A stretch of DNA of 64,000 nucleotides from Nymphalis io (GCF_905147045.1 NC_065890.1:1054001-1118000), one strand, 5' to 3'. Shown: positions 46,854-59,525, numbered from the stretch's first letter. The notes: generated by a model not told the origin, from the letters alone. Program-made: numbers and translations.

Positions 46854-49800
46854 ATGACGGTCAAGAAGCGACCGTCAGATTTGACGAGCCTCGAGCGGTT
46901 CAACATGTACTACCGAGAAAAGGAACCGCCTTTGACCACTGGGCAGAAGTTCCAGCGATTTATATGGAATCCGAAGACAAGGCAGTTCTGCGGCAGGACC
47001 GGAGCAAGTTGGTGTAAGTACTGTTAACACAAAGTTATATAAATATGACACAAAAATATTAGCATAACGAAAATTGCATATTTTTTTTTCCTTTTCTGGT
47101 GTGTATCTTTGAGCGCAAAATATTCTGCCAGTGTCACTTATAAAAAAATTGCATATTTTATTACAAATAAAAATAAAATTGTAAGTTAAGTAAGTATGTT
47201 TCAACCTTACGTCAATTTATCTTTTTTTTTTAACAAGATATCCTTTTGAGACAAGGTATAATAAAAACAAAAACATTTAATTCATTCGATTTTGATTTCT
47301 TATAATTAAATGGAAGCTTACGCTTAACGGCTTAAGATAAATATTATGTTCAATTATGCTTGATACATACTATTGTATAAAATATTTTTTGTTCCTAACA
47401 ACATTTTATTATTTTAAATCACGACTGTGATAATATTTCTGTTGTATTAATACTTGTTTATAGATTAGGCACACAAAACAATATGAAAGCGAAAACAAAA
47501 ATAATCTTAACTTTTAAATATCATAATAATTGCCATACTTAACCCTATCAAATATATATATATATATCAAATATATATATATATATATATTTGATTTGTT
47601 TTCGGAGCGAAGTTATCTCAAAGCAAATTTTAACAAAATTTGAAACAATATTTTAAATATTAAATTTGAAAAACGATTTAGTCGTATAAACATGACAAAC
47701 AGTAACTTTCTTTTTAGTTTTTTAATTGAAATACTTTAAATCAATAACTCGCAATTTTGCAACATTGAATTTTCTTACTATGAAACGTACTAATAAGTTT
47801 TAATAATATTGTTGAACATTTCTCGATAAATAACGTAAATAAATTAGGAAATGTATGCACTTAGTAATAATATTTTTGTTACAACTAAATGACATTTAGT
47901 TAATTCATTACCTAGTTACTTTTTTCTAAAATTAAATGATTATATCGAGCATCTCCTGAATCGCATTCGTTTAAAAACATACATCATCACATCGCAAATA
48001 AGCGCCCGTGCCTATTTCAATTGTTTTGATTAATGCCTGTACATTTTCGTATGTATTCGTTTAGACATTTTTACAGTTATTTTAATCGTTACTTAATATT
48101 AATAAACTAAATTTATTAATACTACTATCATTGGTGTTTCATATATCAATAGATTACGCGCCAAAGATATTTAGTCTTTGAAGAAATTATTACGACTTCT
48201 TAAAACATTAAATATAATTTATATTTACAGCGAATTCATATTATAAAATACGTAATCCATATTAATTACTGTATGATTATCTTTCTATCCACGATTTCAT
48301 CTAGATACTACGTACTCATACTGCATCAAATGAATAAACTATAAATAAAGCATAGATTAATTTTATTTCTAAATTTCCGATAACATCCTCTCCGGCATTT
48401 ATTTTTTTACGAATCTGTAATTCAACCATAGATTATTCAAGATCTCGACCAATGAGATCGGATCATTTTAATGTCAAAGTTGCTTATTTGTCTTTACATC
48501 TCCTATGATTGTAATTGGTTACACATTTATGACCTATATATAAATAATATATATAATAGTTCAAACAATAAATAAATAAATACCCATAAATAGGCAAAGA
48601 CAAAAAGTGATCACTAAAAAATTACAGAACAGAATTAAACATAGATCATCCAGTGGTGGTGTACGCAATAAAATAAAATGAAAACAGTGTTCATAGTGTG
48701 AGTTTAGTTATTCGATAGCGTTCACTGAAAGTAGCGCTGTCTAGTGGCAATAAACGAAATTCCATACAAATCGCAGTCAACGTTAACGCTATCGAATAAG
48801 TAATCAAACTCACTAGGCACGCTGAACATTATTTATTATCGTTCAAATAGCACTTAGAGTTATTAGAAGTTATTATATATCTGTATGTGCTCACAACATA
48901 TTAAATATTTTACTATTATTCTTAAAAAGAAATACCTAGGTTCCTATTGATAGAATCTAGATATATTTTATAGAAGTAGTCGAAGCTTTGTTAATATATA
49001 TCAAGAATCTATTAAAGAATTTCAAGCATATAAGACATGATAAGATAAGACGAACAAAGAAGATTAGCTGTGCTCGGTCGACAGATTTATTTAGTTCTAT
49101 TACGGGGCATACCACATTCCGGTTCGAACCCACGGCAGCCGGCAGCCGGCAGGAGATGGGACAGGATGTAGCAATGAGCTCATTGCTTCAATTCAACGGT
49201 CGCCGGAGTTTCCGGCCGCGTCTTGTGGTCACCTTGGACAGACAACTGACATGTTTTATTGCCTAATTCAGTTTTAAACTATTCTACCTTAATATGTATG
49301 TAATCATTTCTTTTGTTATAGTCCCTTCGGTAGTTAATAGTTTTAGAACCAATGTAGTATTCAAAATATTTTGCAAAGGTTAATAAAAAAGAAGAAGTTA
49401 TTAGTTTAATTACGTTTTAAAATAATAACTATAATATATTTGTAATGATTAATGTTATTCAATTAAAATATAACAGTATATTCTGTTTTAAAGCACTTAT
49501 CGTTATTAAAAATAAGTTGGTATTCTTGTTTTGAAGCGATTTCTTACTTCTCGTCATATTGCTTTCTTTGGTAATGGCTGGGTTAAATTTTTTGGCCAGA
49601 GAATCGTAATTGCTAAATACAAAACTGCTAGCATTCCTGTCACCTTCACCGGCCTAGCTCTGTGTATACAGTAGGTATTTTTTAAGTTTGTGTCTATCAT
49701 CATTTCCAAGATGGCCCAATGGTAAAAGCGCGTGAATCTTAACCGATGATCGTGGGTTGAAACCCGGGCAAGCACCACTGAATTTTCATGTGCTTAGTTT

Positions 49801-52800
49801 GTGATTATAATTCATCTCGTGCTTGACGGTGAAGGAAAACACGTGAGTTAATCTGCATGTGTCTAATTTCACTAAAATTCTGCCACATATGTATTCCACC
49901 AACCCGCATTGGAGCAGCGTGGTGGAGTAAGCTCCAAAAACCTTCTCCTCAAAAAACAGGAAGAGGAGGCCTTAGCCAACCATTGGGACATTCACAGATT
50001 GTTACTGTTATAGTTAAGTCCGCAATGTAAATAGTTATTTAAAAATGTCTTATAATTTAAAGTAAATTTTAATATGTATAGGAGACGGATATCCAAAAAT
50101 CTTTCATATGAAAATGTTTTAAATGCAATACAATAATATAACCATTTCTTGAATTTCAATATAATTACTTGATATTTAACTATTCTAACCCTTTAATTAA
50201 GTTCTTAAAATTCAATTAGCTTAAAATAGTCTAATTATTGTCGTCTGAAAACTTTCTTCCACTTAACTGACAACAAATTTAATTAAGCAAAATTTAAACT
50301 ATAGGGATAGGTAAACCGGTTCGAATCAGTATTCGTGCAAAGCAATCGCAAATTTACTCTTGTAAAGCTTATCTTTTGAAGCAACTTACCTTTGCATAAT
50401 ATTCCTCAATGGAATCTTTCAGTCTCGTAATATAGAATATTTAAAGATCATAATGGTGCCATGCTGTCTATATAACATCTCCTAAAATATGTAATGAGCG
50501 CTGTCTTAATAAAATTACGATAGTACGTGTCAAGGAATTTGTATTGCATGTTTGGTCGGAATCAAACAATTTATTAATTATGATAAAAAATACAGAATAC
50601 GGAATAGTTATTACATATTTCATTTTGTGGTACACGAAAATTTCACCGATACCAACATCTATCAGCCTTCTTGTAGTACATAAAATAAGGCGGTTTTCAA
50701 CATTTCACGAGTGATACTCGATGTGTGTATATAGAATAGCATTGTTTTTCTTTGGTCTTAAGCTTATTTGCGTTTTTTAATTATATACATCATTATACAT
50801 ATGAACTGTATAGTATTTTGGATATAGATAGACAATTTTAAAGCAACTTATTAATGAATATTTTGTATCCACAGCTAAAATAGCCTTATTCTACTTCATC
50901 TTCTACGCCGCATTGGCAATTCTCGTGGCCATCTGCATGTGGACATTTCTACAGCTCCTCGACGCTAGGCAGCCAAGATGGCAGCTGGATAGTTCGATTA
51001 TTGGCACTAATCCTGGTCTCGGCTTTCGACCCATGCCACCAGAGGTCGCCAGCAGTGTGATATGGTACAAAGGAAATGATCCCGGTAGCTACCAATTTTG
51101 GGTTAACGAGTTGTCGAATTTTTTGAAAAGTAAGCAAACGCATATATTTTACTTATTGAGATATGTGTTGTAGTTGAAATAAGATAAAGATATGTATATA
51201 TAAATTGGCTTACCAGTAAAATGGCTTTGTGCAATCTGTCTGAGTACCAACCATTTGGACATATGGTTGGCAGAGTATGGTTGCATCGAAGGTGTAAGAA
51301 GTGGTTTATACTTCTTGCATCACCAGTAGCTATGGATGAAGTAATCAGGAGGCTGATTTAATTGTTTGCCTTCCTAAAATAAAATATAGATTTGACGTCA
51401 AAGCTATGTAATTAATTTTATTAGTATTTGAACGCTTACATTTTAAAGGTTTTTTAACATTCCTTGTTGTTTTTCAGCATACAAACGGGACGCTAACAAA
51501 TCCGGGGCCGGTCAAAACATTCACAATTGTGACTTTAAGCTACCTCCTCCAGCCGGAAAGGTCTGCGACGTGGATGTTAATGCTTGGAGTCCATGTATTG
51601 AAGAAAATGGATTTGCATACCAGAAATCGACGCCTTGCATCTTCCTTAAGCTAAACAAGATATATGCCTGGAAACCAGAATTCTACAATAGTTCTGATCA
51701 TCTCCCGTCAGCGATGCCTGAAGATCTAAAAGAGCATATCAGGAATATGACAGCATATGATAAAAATTATGTAAGTTTTTTTTATTAATGTACTACTCAA
51801 ATGAAGAATGCACTTTGTTTTCATTGTTAGCCCTCCAGATATTCAACCGCCAAAAAATACTATAGTGCTAGCATTATAGTCTTCTCAATTAAAGGATGTA
51901 TTAATCATAGAATGACAGGCATGGATAGAATGAGTTGGATCGGCGTTTTAAGCTTACGAGAAAAGCAATCAAATTAATTCACTCCGTGAATAAAAGCGAT
52001 TACTTCGTTGGAGGCTGTGGAGTTTTATAAAGAGCAATGTTTAGTTGAAAAAAAAGCTTAAGAATTTGTTACAACTGAAAGAAACGTTAAGATATATTTA
52101 CACAATGCTAGAAGTATTTAAGCCGTGACTAATAAAATAAATAATATATTTAACAAACTACTATTTTTAAGACTTTTTGTATCATAAATTTTTGTTGCAG
52201 TTGAACATGGTGTGGGTGTCATGTCAAGGTGAGAATCCAGCAGATAGGGAGAACATTGGACCGATTCAATACCTGCCTTACAGAGGCTTTCCAGGGTACT
52301 ACTTCCCCTATTCTAACCAAGAAGGCTACCTTAGTCCACTAGTAGCAGTTCATTTACAGAGACCTAAAAGTAAGTAAAGATGATAATTTTCATATAATAT
52401 GAATATTTTTTCGTACAATAGGAAGAATTAATAATATTACTTTGTATTTTTATTTCAGTATTAAAGAGTAACTACTGAGTGTCTAGCGGATCTCAGTAAA
52501 ATCTAAACTAAACCTAAACCGAAACCGGTGGTGGTTATAAATTCAAGTTAATCCTGTTTTATTTATTAGGGCTTATCATACCTTTTACCATATTTATGCT
52601 AATATATATAGTATGCTGTTTGCATACTATATATATTAGCATAAATACGGTGTCCACGAGTTATGACAATAACATAGTTAAAAGTAGATAATTATAAAAC
52701 CTCGTGAATGTAGTTCTACCGAGAATAAGGCTTCTCTCATATTCAGGTCAGGATTAAGAGCTTAAATAACCACAATATTACATAGCGGTATGACGGTTGT

Positions 52801-53303
52801 ACATTCTTAATATAATCTGATGATATCTACAGGGTTTTCTACACCACCAAACAAATTATGAGTTGTAAACATTTCAGAACTCAGGATATTAAACGATATC
52901 CTGACTACACTACTGGTACTAACTTTCAAATCGAAAACGACGCGCTTTTTTCAGTCAAGTAATTCTTAGCAACAGTTGTAGTTGGATTGACCAGTGTTCT
53001 ATCCCATGCCTCAGTTCCACTTCCCTCCTCGTGATCTGTCCTCGATGGCGTCAAAACTCTCGTCTCATAGGCCCTCGGACTATTAGATTAAGGGAATCAA
53101 CTACTCAGTTGCTGAGAGTTTCATCAACTGAGTGCAACTTACACGCTTTTGGTCGGACGTTTCAAATATAATTTAAATACACGAAACATTATTTTACAGC
53201 GGGTATGCTGATCAACATCGAGTGTCGTGCGTGGGCGCATAACATCAAGTACGACAGGCTGGAAGGCGTCGGTTCCGTACATATTGAAATTATGGTCGAA
53301 TAA
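46854..53303 (+). CDS. Na+/K+-ATPase beta subunit (gene C), with two introns missing
   Basis: Five coding exons on the plus strand: 46854-47013, 50875-51129, 51478-51770, 52201-52369, 53200-53303; phases 1,1,0,1; 326 aa. The cytoplasmic tail of about 55 residues ends FCGRTGASWSKI; the membrane segment IALFYFIFYAALAILVA keeps the FYxxFY tyrosines; LGFRPMP follows. The ectodomain has six cysteines (HNC, KVC, SPC, TPC, VSC, IEC), NSS and NMT glycosylation sites, ENIGPIQYLPYRGFPGYYF and a terminal AWAHNIKYDR ending IEIMVE. Exon 2 equals exons 2+3 of gene B and exon 3 equals exons 4+5, so two introns are absent. The start at 46854 is chosen because an upstream in-frame ATG (46809) lies before the acceptor at 46829. 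Intron 1 (3.9 kb) holds a SINE. It is divergent to gene B and convergent with gene D. It should be an ordinary pump beta subunit. Confidence 0.93.
47014..48697. other. Gene C intron 1, AT-rich
   Basis: No alternative exon seen. A TA-rich palindromic stretch lies at 47549-47594. Confidence 0.4.
48698..48813. repeat. Imperfect inverted repeat (fold-back) in gene C intron 1
   Basis: Left arm 48698-48723 (gtgagtttagttattcgata then gcgttc) and right arm 48785-48813 (aacgctatcgaataagtaat then caaactcac) are complementary apart from a few inserted bases. The arms are separated by about 60 bases. Confidence 0.8.
48814..49705. other. Gene C intron 1, non-coding
   Basis: A GC-rich island (49070-49255) contains 'ccggttcgaacccacggcag', like a tRNA-type B-box, so it may be a remnant of another SINE. 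No exon fits the beta-subunit gene. Confidence 0.35.
49706..50012 (+). repeat. tRNA-derived SINE (Metulj-like) in gene C intron 1
   Basis: Head ccaagatggcccaatggtaa, B-box ggttgaaaccc, tail ttcacagattgttactgtta. Confidence 0.94.
50013..50874. other. Gene C intron 1, unique 3' part
   Basis: AT-rich; nothing recognisable. Confidence 0.4.
52591..52647. repeat. Perfect 26-bp inverted repeat with 5-base loop in gene C last intron
   Basis: Arms 52591-52616 and 52622-52647 are exactly complementary; the loop is tgttt. The centre of each arm is TA-rich but the ends are not simple repeat. Confidence 0.97.
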
Positions 53304-53471
53304 AACGATCCTGTATCGAGTAGTCAAAAACGTTGTTATTAATAAGTTTCCCAACATATCCTCTAAATATCTCTAGAATTGTATCCTAATTAATACAGCT
53401 GGAGTTGTTACGTGACGGTTGTATTATTCTTTCTGAAAATGTATGGGAAACGTTTTAGTATATAATTTATT

Positions 53472-53477
53472 AATAAA
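53472..53477 (+). terminator. Candidate poly(A) signal of gene C
   Basis: AATAAA about 170 bases beyond the stop codon; a second AT-rich signal further down is possible. Confidence 0.5.
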
Positions 53478-53489
53478 ATGGCCTACTAT

Positions 53490-55220
53490 AACTTGTTTGT
53501 TATTTATTAAAGACTTAGGTCTAAATTACGCTTTCCTTTAGTATAGACAAATGGTAAAATTTAAGCCTTTTAATGGAAAGGTATATTTGAAAGGGAACAC
53601 TATATGTGTAGAGTATGAGATGAGTTTTCTGCGACCAGGAACAGCTTCCAATTATTCCAAGTAATTGTACAGCAGACGAGAAACAAACCTTTTTTTCTAG
53701 ATTTTACCCTTACATTCGATCTTGGAACAGTGTCAATTTAATGCAGCATGGAAAAGGCTTTAATAGAATTTTACGTAAATGTAAGTTATTGTAATAATAC
53801 GGTACCATATACAAAATAAAAGATATAATGTCGTAGACAACAATCACATTTTATTATCTATCATTACAAATTACACCAAGTATCATATTTCAAAAAAAAG
53901 GACGAAGATACATAATAAGTGAAATAGGTACAATGTATTTTTAATACAATATAATTGCGTCCCTTGAATGGAAAAACAAGCGTGTGCATCTTAGTATACG
54001 TAACAGAAGTAATTTTTTGCGTCAGAAACGTTTCAATCAAAGTTACACAGAAAAGTTTCCCTCAAGTTCGAAATTTAAATTTTACTTTTCAAAGAAACTT
54101 CACTTTAAATATTTAGTATCAAATTCAGTAATATTATTAATATTGGCACGTGTTTTGTTGGAAAATTGTGTGATAAAGATTTACTTACATACTACTTCAA
54201 AAGTGTATCTGAATATTGCTTAAAGTTAAAGTTGTTACAATTATATTTTTTATGTGTAGTTCAAGGTAAAGACATTTTGGGTAATATACATTTTAAACTC
54301 AAAAAATCATAATGTATTAGAAAAAACTATCAAAATCGTATCTGTTCTAACGAATCGAGAAGTTTGACGATTATTATCCCTTTATTGACGTACTTAAAGA
54401 ACACAACAAGAATAAACAGTGTTTTTTGCAAAAGTGTGTTTGATATCATCATGAAAGAAAAAGAAAAATGTTTTTTTTAATGGCATAGACAACGTGTTTT
54501 CTATAAAGTGACGTAATGTCCCAGTCACACTGTACTAACAGCTTATTCTTTTTTTATATAATTTAATAAGCATAGATATAGTAAATAAATAAAAATCACT
54601 GTCTCTGATTTGCATACATAATTCCATGGTTGAATTTGAAAAATATATGTCAGTTGGATTTGATATAAAAGTATTTCTTCCTTAAAATTTTACGCGAATA
54701 AATCCGCGTGCTATATATAAATCTACATTTAAGTGCACTTGTATTAAATGCTATGCTTACTTTCAATAAAACTTGTACAACAAACGAAGTAAAAGAAAAT
54801 ATTAACATTGGTTAATTTTTTAGGTATTACTAATATTCCTATATACCCCAAGTAAGCATGAAGGTCGTTTTAGGAATGGAGATGACAATAGTCCTAGGGC
54901 TCTGAATCGAACCTGCGACACATCGCTATTCGACCCGTAAATCATTGCGCCATTAACACTTCATACATTTGACTTTCAAACGAAAGTGAAACAAAAGCAA
55001 CGATTCGTTTTCGGCATCGAAGAAATCATATCAAAATATTGTCTTTCCCCCTTTCCCGCACTATGAGATTAAGTAACTTCATTGTTACGCAGGAGTACTT
55101 TAACTTAAATAATTTTACTGTGTGTTCGCTTTTGTTTCGCTTGATCTCGTAAATGCATTTGTATATTTAATTTTACAAGTCTTATTGAAAATAGTAATTA
55201 CATATTTTGATAAGTTAAGT
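53490..55220. other. Intergenic DNA between the convergent genes C and D
   Basis: No exon seen. The gene D 3' UTR should lie at its right end. The sequence at 54850-54960 has a weak tRNA-like look (aatcgaacctgcgaca) and may be a decayed SINE head. Confidence 0.4.
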
Positions 55221-57861
55221 TTAGTCGATCATTATTTCAAAGTGCGTGGAGCCGAGACGTTCCTTAAGGCTCTGCGTGAACCTGATGTTCTTGGCCCAAG
55301 CTCTGCACCGGATGTTGATAATCTGGTGCACTGAAACAACGGCACATGACAAGTATGTCATATTAATAAATATTGTTCTAGCGCTTAAATAACTTAACAC
55401 ACTATATTTCCTACCACACGTTAAAAACCTGAAGTGCCTTCCAAAGATATTTAGGAAGATCATTAACAAAATCTATTATTTATTAGACATGTGTATCTGT
55501 TTTCGATTATTCTCAATTCCGTTTTATACTTACAAGTTGGCTTAAGCAATTGCACTGCAACCAGGGGACTGAGGTACCCTGGAGTGTTGTCGAAAGGGAA
55601 ATATACTTCAGGCAGCCCTGGGTAAGGCCAATACATCAGAGGACCCAGCGCATCAACGTCTGCTGGCCTCTCGCCCATACAAGACACCCACACTTTACGA
55701 CGCTATAAGAGGAGAAAGAAATTAAAAATTTCAAAGAAAATCTATTAAAAAATTAAATTACTAATTATTATAAATTACTGGCTAGATATAAGGTTAGGTT
55801 AACCCAATAAAGAGTTATTGGGTCTTTCTCTCAAAGATTCTTAGTAGCAGCCTGGAGTCCGGAAGACAGGAGTGGCTGTTGGTCCCGCGTCTGAACTCTT
55901 TCTGGTCATTTCGGATTGCCTTCCCATCTGATTATGAAAGTGATGGAATAGAACGTGCTGCTGTGTTTGCGCACACACTTGTGCACTATATCATGCGCAT
56001 TTAACTAATCTCTCTTGCGATTGGTTACCGAAATCAGTCAAGACGACATCGCGATGCTAATATTTAGACTTACTTGTTGAGGACTTGTTGTGGTATTGAT
56101 GTAGTTTTTTATGTCAGGTGGCATCTCAGGCGGCAAGTTCTCGGGGTCGTCGAAGAAATTCGGCATCCAATCAAATATCTATAAAAGATTAACATAATGG
56201 ATCATTGTTAAAGTCTTCTAGTAAACGGTGGCAATACCAACATATGTTCTAGAATTATTAAGACTATGATGTAGATTTAAAATATGTCTAAATCTATCTT
56301 TAAACAGTTTACAATAGAAAATACAATTATTGTTGAAAAACTATTTTTAAAACTTAGTTTCTTTATACCTTTATATTATAACTTTGAGATGAAGAGATTT
56401 AATCCTTACTAATGTTAGTAATGCGAATTTTTTGGTTATTTGTTTGTATTTGTTACGCTTTCTCATCTTAACTAGTCGACTGATCATCATGAAATTTTGT
56501 ATACATGATGTCAGGGGTACAAAAGAAGACACAGCTTATCTTACAAACTTGAAACTTGAATATATTCTACAATTGACTATATTCAGCTCAACGCATACAT
56601 TATTTTTTAAAGAAACTTAATACAGTTACGTCTTACGTTGTAAATAACCGTAACCAAATATAATTACCCTGTTGAGTTTTATAATGATGCACGGTGTCCT
56701 GTTTTTGAATCCGAAGTGGTTTTCCTTAGAGCATGGCCCTAAGAGATTTATGTCGAAGGAGCACACCTCGTTGCGAGGAGGCTTGGAATCGCCACATTCC
56801 CGCTGGTTGACACCCTTGTTGATAAGAAGGGAACTGTTTTCGTACGCTAGAAAGCCAAAAATAATTATATCGTGTGGCAATTGTATGTGAGAAACTACTG
56901 GAAAATCTACTGATAATTTCAAAAACCCAAATTAATTTAACAGTATCTAAAGCTCCAATCGCTTCGGAAAGTAGATTCTATCAGTAAGCACCGTCAAGAA
57001 ACTTTACGTTTCTTATTCCTTTGTTTGCAGTAATTCATTTTATGTCATGACGCAAATATGCTGTATCCAACAGCGACCAATAAATAATCCATAAACTATA
57101 GTATTAATGTATAGTAATAGATAAAATAATTTGACAACGAAAAATATGATCTTGTTTGCTAAATAATATTGTCAGGCGTTATTTCATGTTATTGCTATAT
57201 CACACTATCAGGCGTTATGAGATTACATACTTAAAAGCCCTGATTATTAATCACCATTATGTTATACTAGCTCTACGCTTTTTACTATTAATATTTCGTA
57301 CAGAATTAGACAAGACCATTGCCAAAAAAAAAACAATGCTTACTAGTCTGTATCATTAAAATAATCAGGTTTGACACAATATCGTGTCACCTTTTAAGCA
57401 AGACCACATTAAAAATAACCATTAAAAAACATACCTATATGTACAATTTTTATTTTGTGTGTGTTCGTACCCGTGTAACGATTAATATGATGCAGAAGTG
57501 TTTGAGTATCAGAGTAAGTTAGTGTTTTTATCGACTCTGGTATTGTTTGCTTTGTTAATAATATAATTTGTTAATAATATAAATACTCACGCGCTAAGAA
57601 CTCATTGATATTGTCGACGTATTTCTTTATCTGGGTTGCGTTTTCCGCGTCATACCATATAAGGGCTCCTTCTTCATATAAAATGGGTCTATGTCCCATG
57701 CCTGGATTATCACCTGTAAGGATTAGTGTGGGTTTGGGTTATCGTATATGATCATGACTTATGAATGGTATGTCTGAACAATAACACATGAGAAAATATT
57801 TTGACATAACAAAACATTCGATTCCAGGATAAATAAAATTATATACTTTATTCATAATAAT

Positions 57862-57940
<79 letters not shown>

Positions 57941-58388
57941 CATTATTGATGCTTCGAGCTGCACTTCCTATCTATATTTAAATCTTTAGTATGTAATCAT
58001 AGCTAAAAAATTAGTGCAAAAATAGGTACGGTACTGTTTACACGGTACATTTGTAATAAAATAAAAGTAATGTATTTTTTTATGTTTACAAACGAAGATT
58101 AATCTTCAAAATATAATAGTTTAGTAACTTTTATATTTTCAGATTAGATATTTTTACAGCACGACCTCGTATTTCGAGTTTTGTTTATATCTAGAGAAAT
58201 ATTAGATTATATTCCGCCCACACAACATAAAAGATTACGTAGGGTAAAGAAAAACTTACCAATAATAGATTCAGCTAAAGTAAAATAAGGTACTCTGTCG
58301 TCCATCGCAGAGAGAAGACCACACATGCAAATGGAGAAGAAGATGATGATGCAGATGTACATCACCAGATATATCAAACCGATCACAC
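55221..58388 (-). CDS. Na+/K+-ATPase beta subunit paralog (gene D), first exon not found
   Basis: Six exons on the minus strand: 58260-58388, 57591-57713, 56668-56846, 56074-56178, 55534-55702, 55221-55330; phases entering and leaving are 1,1,1,0,0,1, the same as genes A and B. The first visible exon begins inside the membrane segment (IGLIYLVMYICIIIFFSICM, with the conserved tyrosines). Then come NPGMGHRPI, six ectodomain cysteines (REC, EVC, GPC, TPC, VSC, IRC), WVSCMGERPADV, GYLSPLVAVQLLKP and a terminal AWAKNIRF ending HFEIMID. Where most members have IxIEC near the end, it has INIRC. The exon encoding the cytoplasmic tail must lie upstream, either hidden in 58389-64000 or beyond the edge. 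It is convergent with gene C. It is clearly a family member; diverged loops suggest a specialised role. Confidence 0.87.
55810..56040 (+). repeat. Third SINE family, partial copy in gene D intron
   Basis: Contains 'cagcctggagtccggaagac', 'ctgaactctttctggtcatt' and gtttgcgcacacacttgtgc; the tRNA-like head is missing. It ends about 34 bases from the 56074 splice donor. Confidence 0.75.
56400..56530 (+). repeat. Old dispersed repeat (TGTTACGCTTTC family), diverged
   Basis: Contains 'tttgttacgctttctcatct', 'tgatcatcatgaaattttgt' and 'atacatgatgtcagg'. Confidence 0.6.
57864..57938. repeat. (TA)n microsatellite in gene D intron
   Basis: About 37 uninterrupted TA units. Confidence 0.97.
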
Positions 58389-58801
58389 CTGGAAGACAAA
58401 AACAGTTTTTTTTTCTTCGAAGAAGCGTAACCGCTTTATCCAAGATGTAAATTCTTGCCCAGTAACAATTGGTCATTTTGGAAATAAAATATATTTAAGA
58501 AACTGAAGCTAACAACGTCATTATGTTACTAACTTACTAAAAATGAAACGAAGCGGTTTCTCCTCTAATATATATAAACGCAAAATCGTTAATAGAAATA
58601 TATATAATAGTTGTTTATAAACCAAAGGTAGCGAGTTAAAATGTATTCAACAAGAGTGACATTTCAATATTTGCATTCTTTTTCGTTCTTGATTTTTGTA
58701 CTTGATAGATAGGTAGATAGTAGTAGTAGTAATTAAGTGTAATGCTTCTATATTTATTTAAGAATTTTGATTTTATAATATGAGTTACTTATTTCGTAAT
58801 A

Positions 58802-59112
58802 AGTAACAGTAACAGTAACAGCCTGTTAACGTCCCACTGCTAGGCTAAGGCCTCCTCTCCAATTCGAGGAGAAGGTTTGGAGCTTATTCCACCACGCTGC
58901 TCCAATGCGGGTTGGTAGAATACACATGTGGCAGAATTCCAATGAAATTAGACACATGCAGGTTTCCTCACGATGTTTTCCTTCACCGTCAAGCACGAGA
59001 TGAATTATAAACACAAATTAAGCACATGAATATTCAGTGGTGCGCTTGCCCGGGTTTGAACCTACAATCATCGGTTAAGATTCACGCGTTCTTACCACTG
59101 GACTTTGTCGGC
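58802..59112 (-). repeat. tRNA-derived SINE (Metulj-like), first of a tandem pair
   Basis: Plus strand starts with agtaacagtaacagcctgtt and ends gactttgtcggc. It shares private variants (gtgcgcttgcccgggt, 'cctacaatcatcggt') with the next copy. Confidence 0.96.
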
Positions 59113-59119
59113 TTTTAAT

Positions 59120-59425
59120 AAGTAACAGTAACAGCCTGTTAATGTCCCACTGCTGGGCTAAGGCCTCCTCTCCCTTTTGAGGAGAAGGTTTGGAGCTTAT
59201 TCCACCACGCTGCTCCAATGCGGGTTGGTAGAATACACATGTGGCAGAATTCCAATGATATTGGACACATGCAGGTTTCCTCACGATGTTTTCCTTCACC
59301 GTCAAGCACGAGATGAATTATAAACACAAATTAAGCACATGAATATTCAGTGGTGCGCTTGCCCGGGTTTGAACCTACAATCATCGGTTAAGATTCACGC
59401 GTTCTTACCACTGGGCCATGTCGGC
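59120..59425 (-). repeat. tRNA-derived SINE (Metulj-like), second of a tandem pair
   Basis: Nearly identical to 58802-59112, including the unusual 'gaatattcagtggtgcgctt'; the head reads ggccatgtcggc. Confidence 0.96.
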
Positions 59426-59525
59426 TTTTAATAAGTGGCGAAGCAGAATTACTTTAAGAAAAGCTACATGAGTCGAATGTAACTTCCGCCATGTCCAAGT
59501 TATATACCGTAATGATGTAATGATG

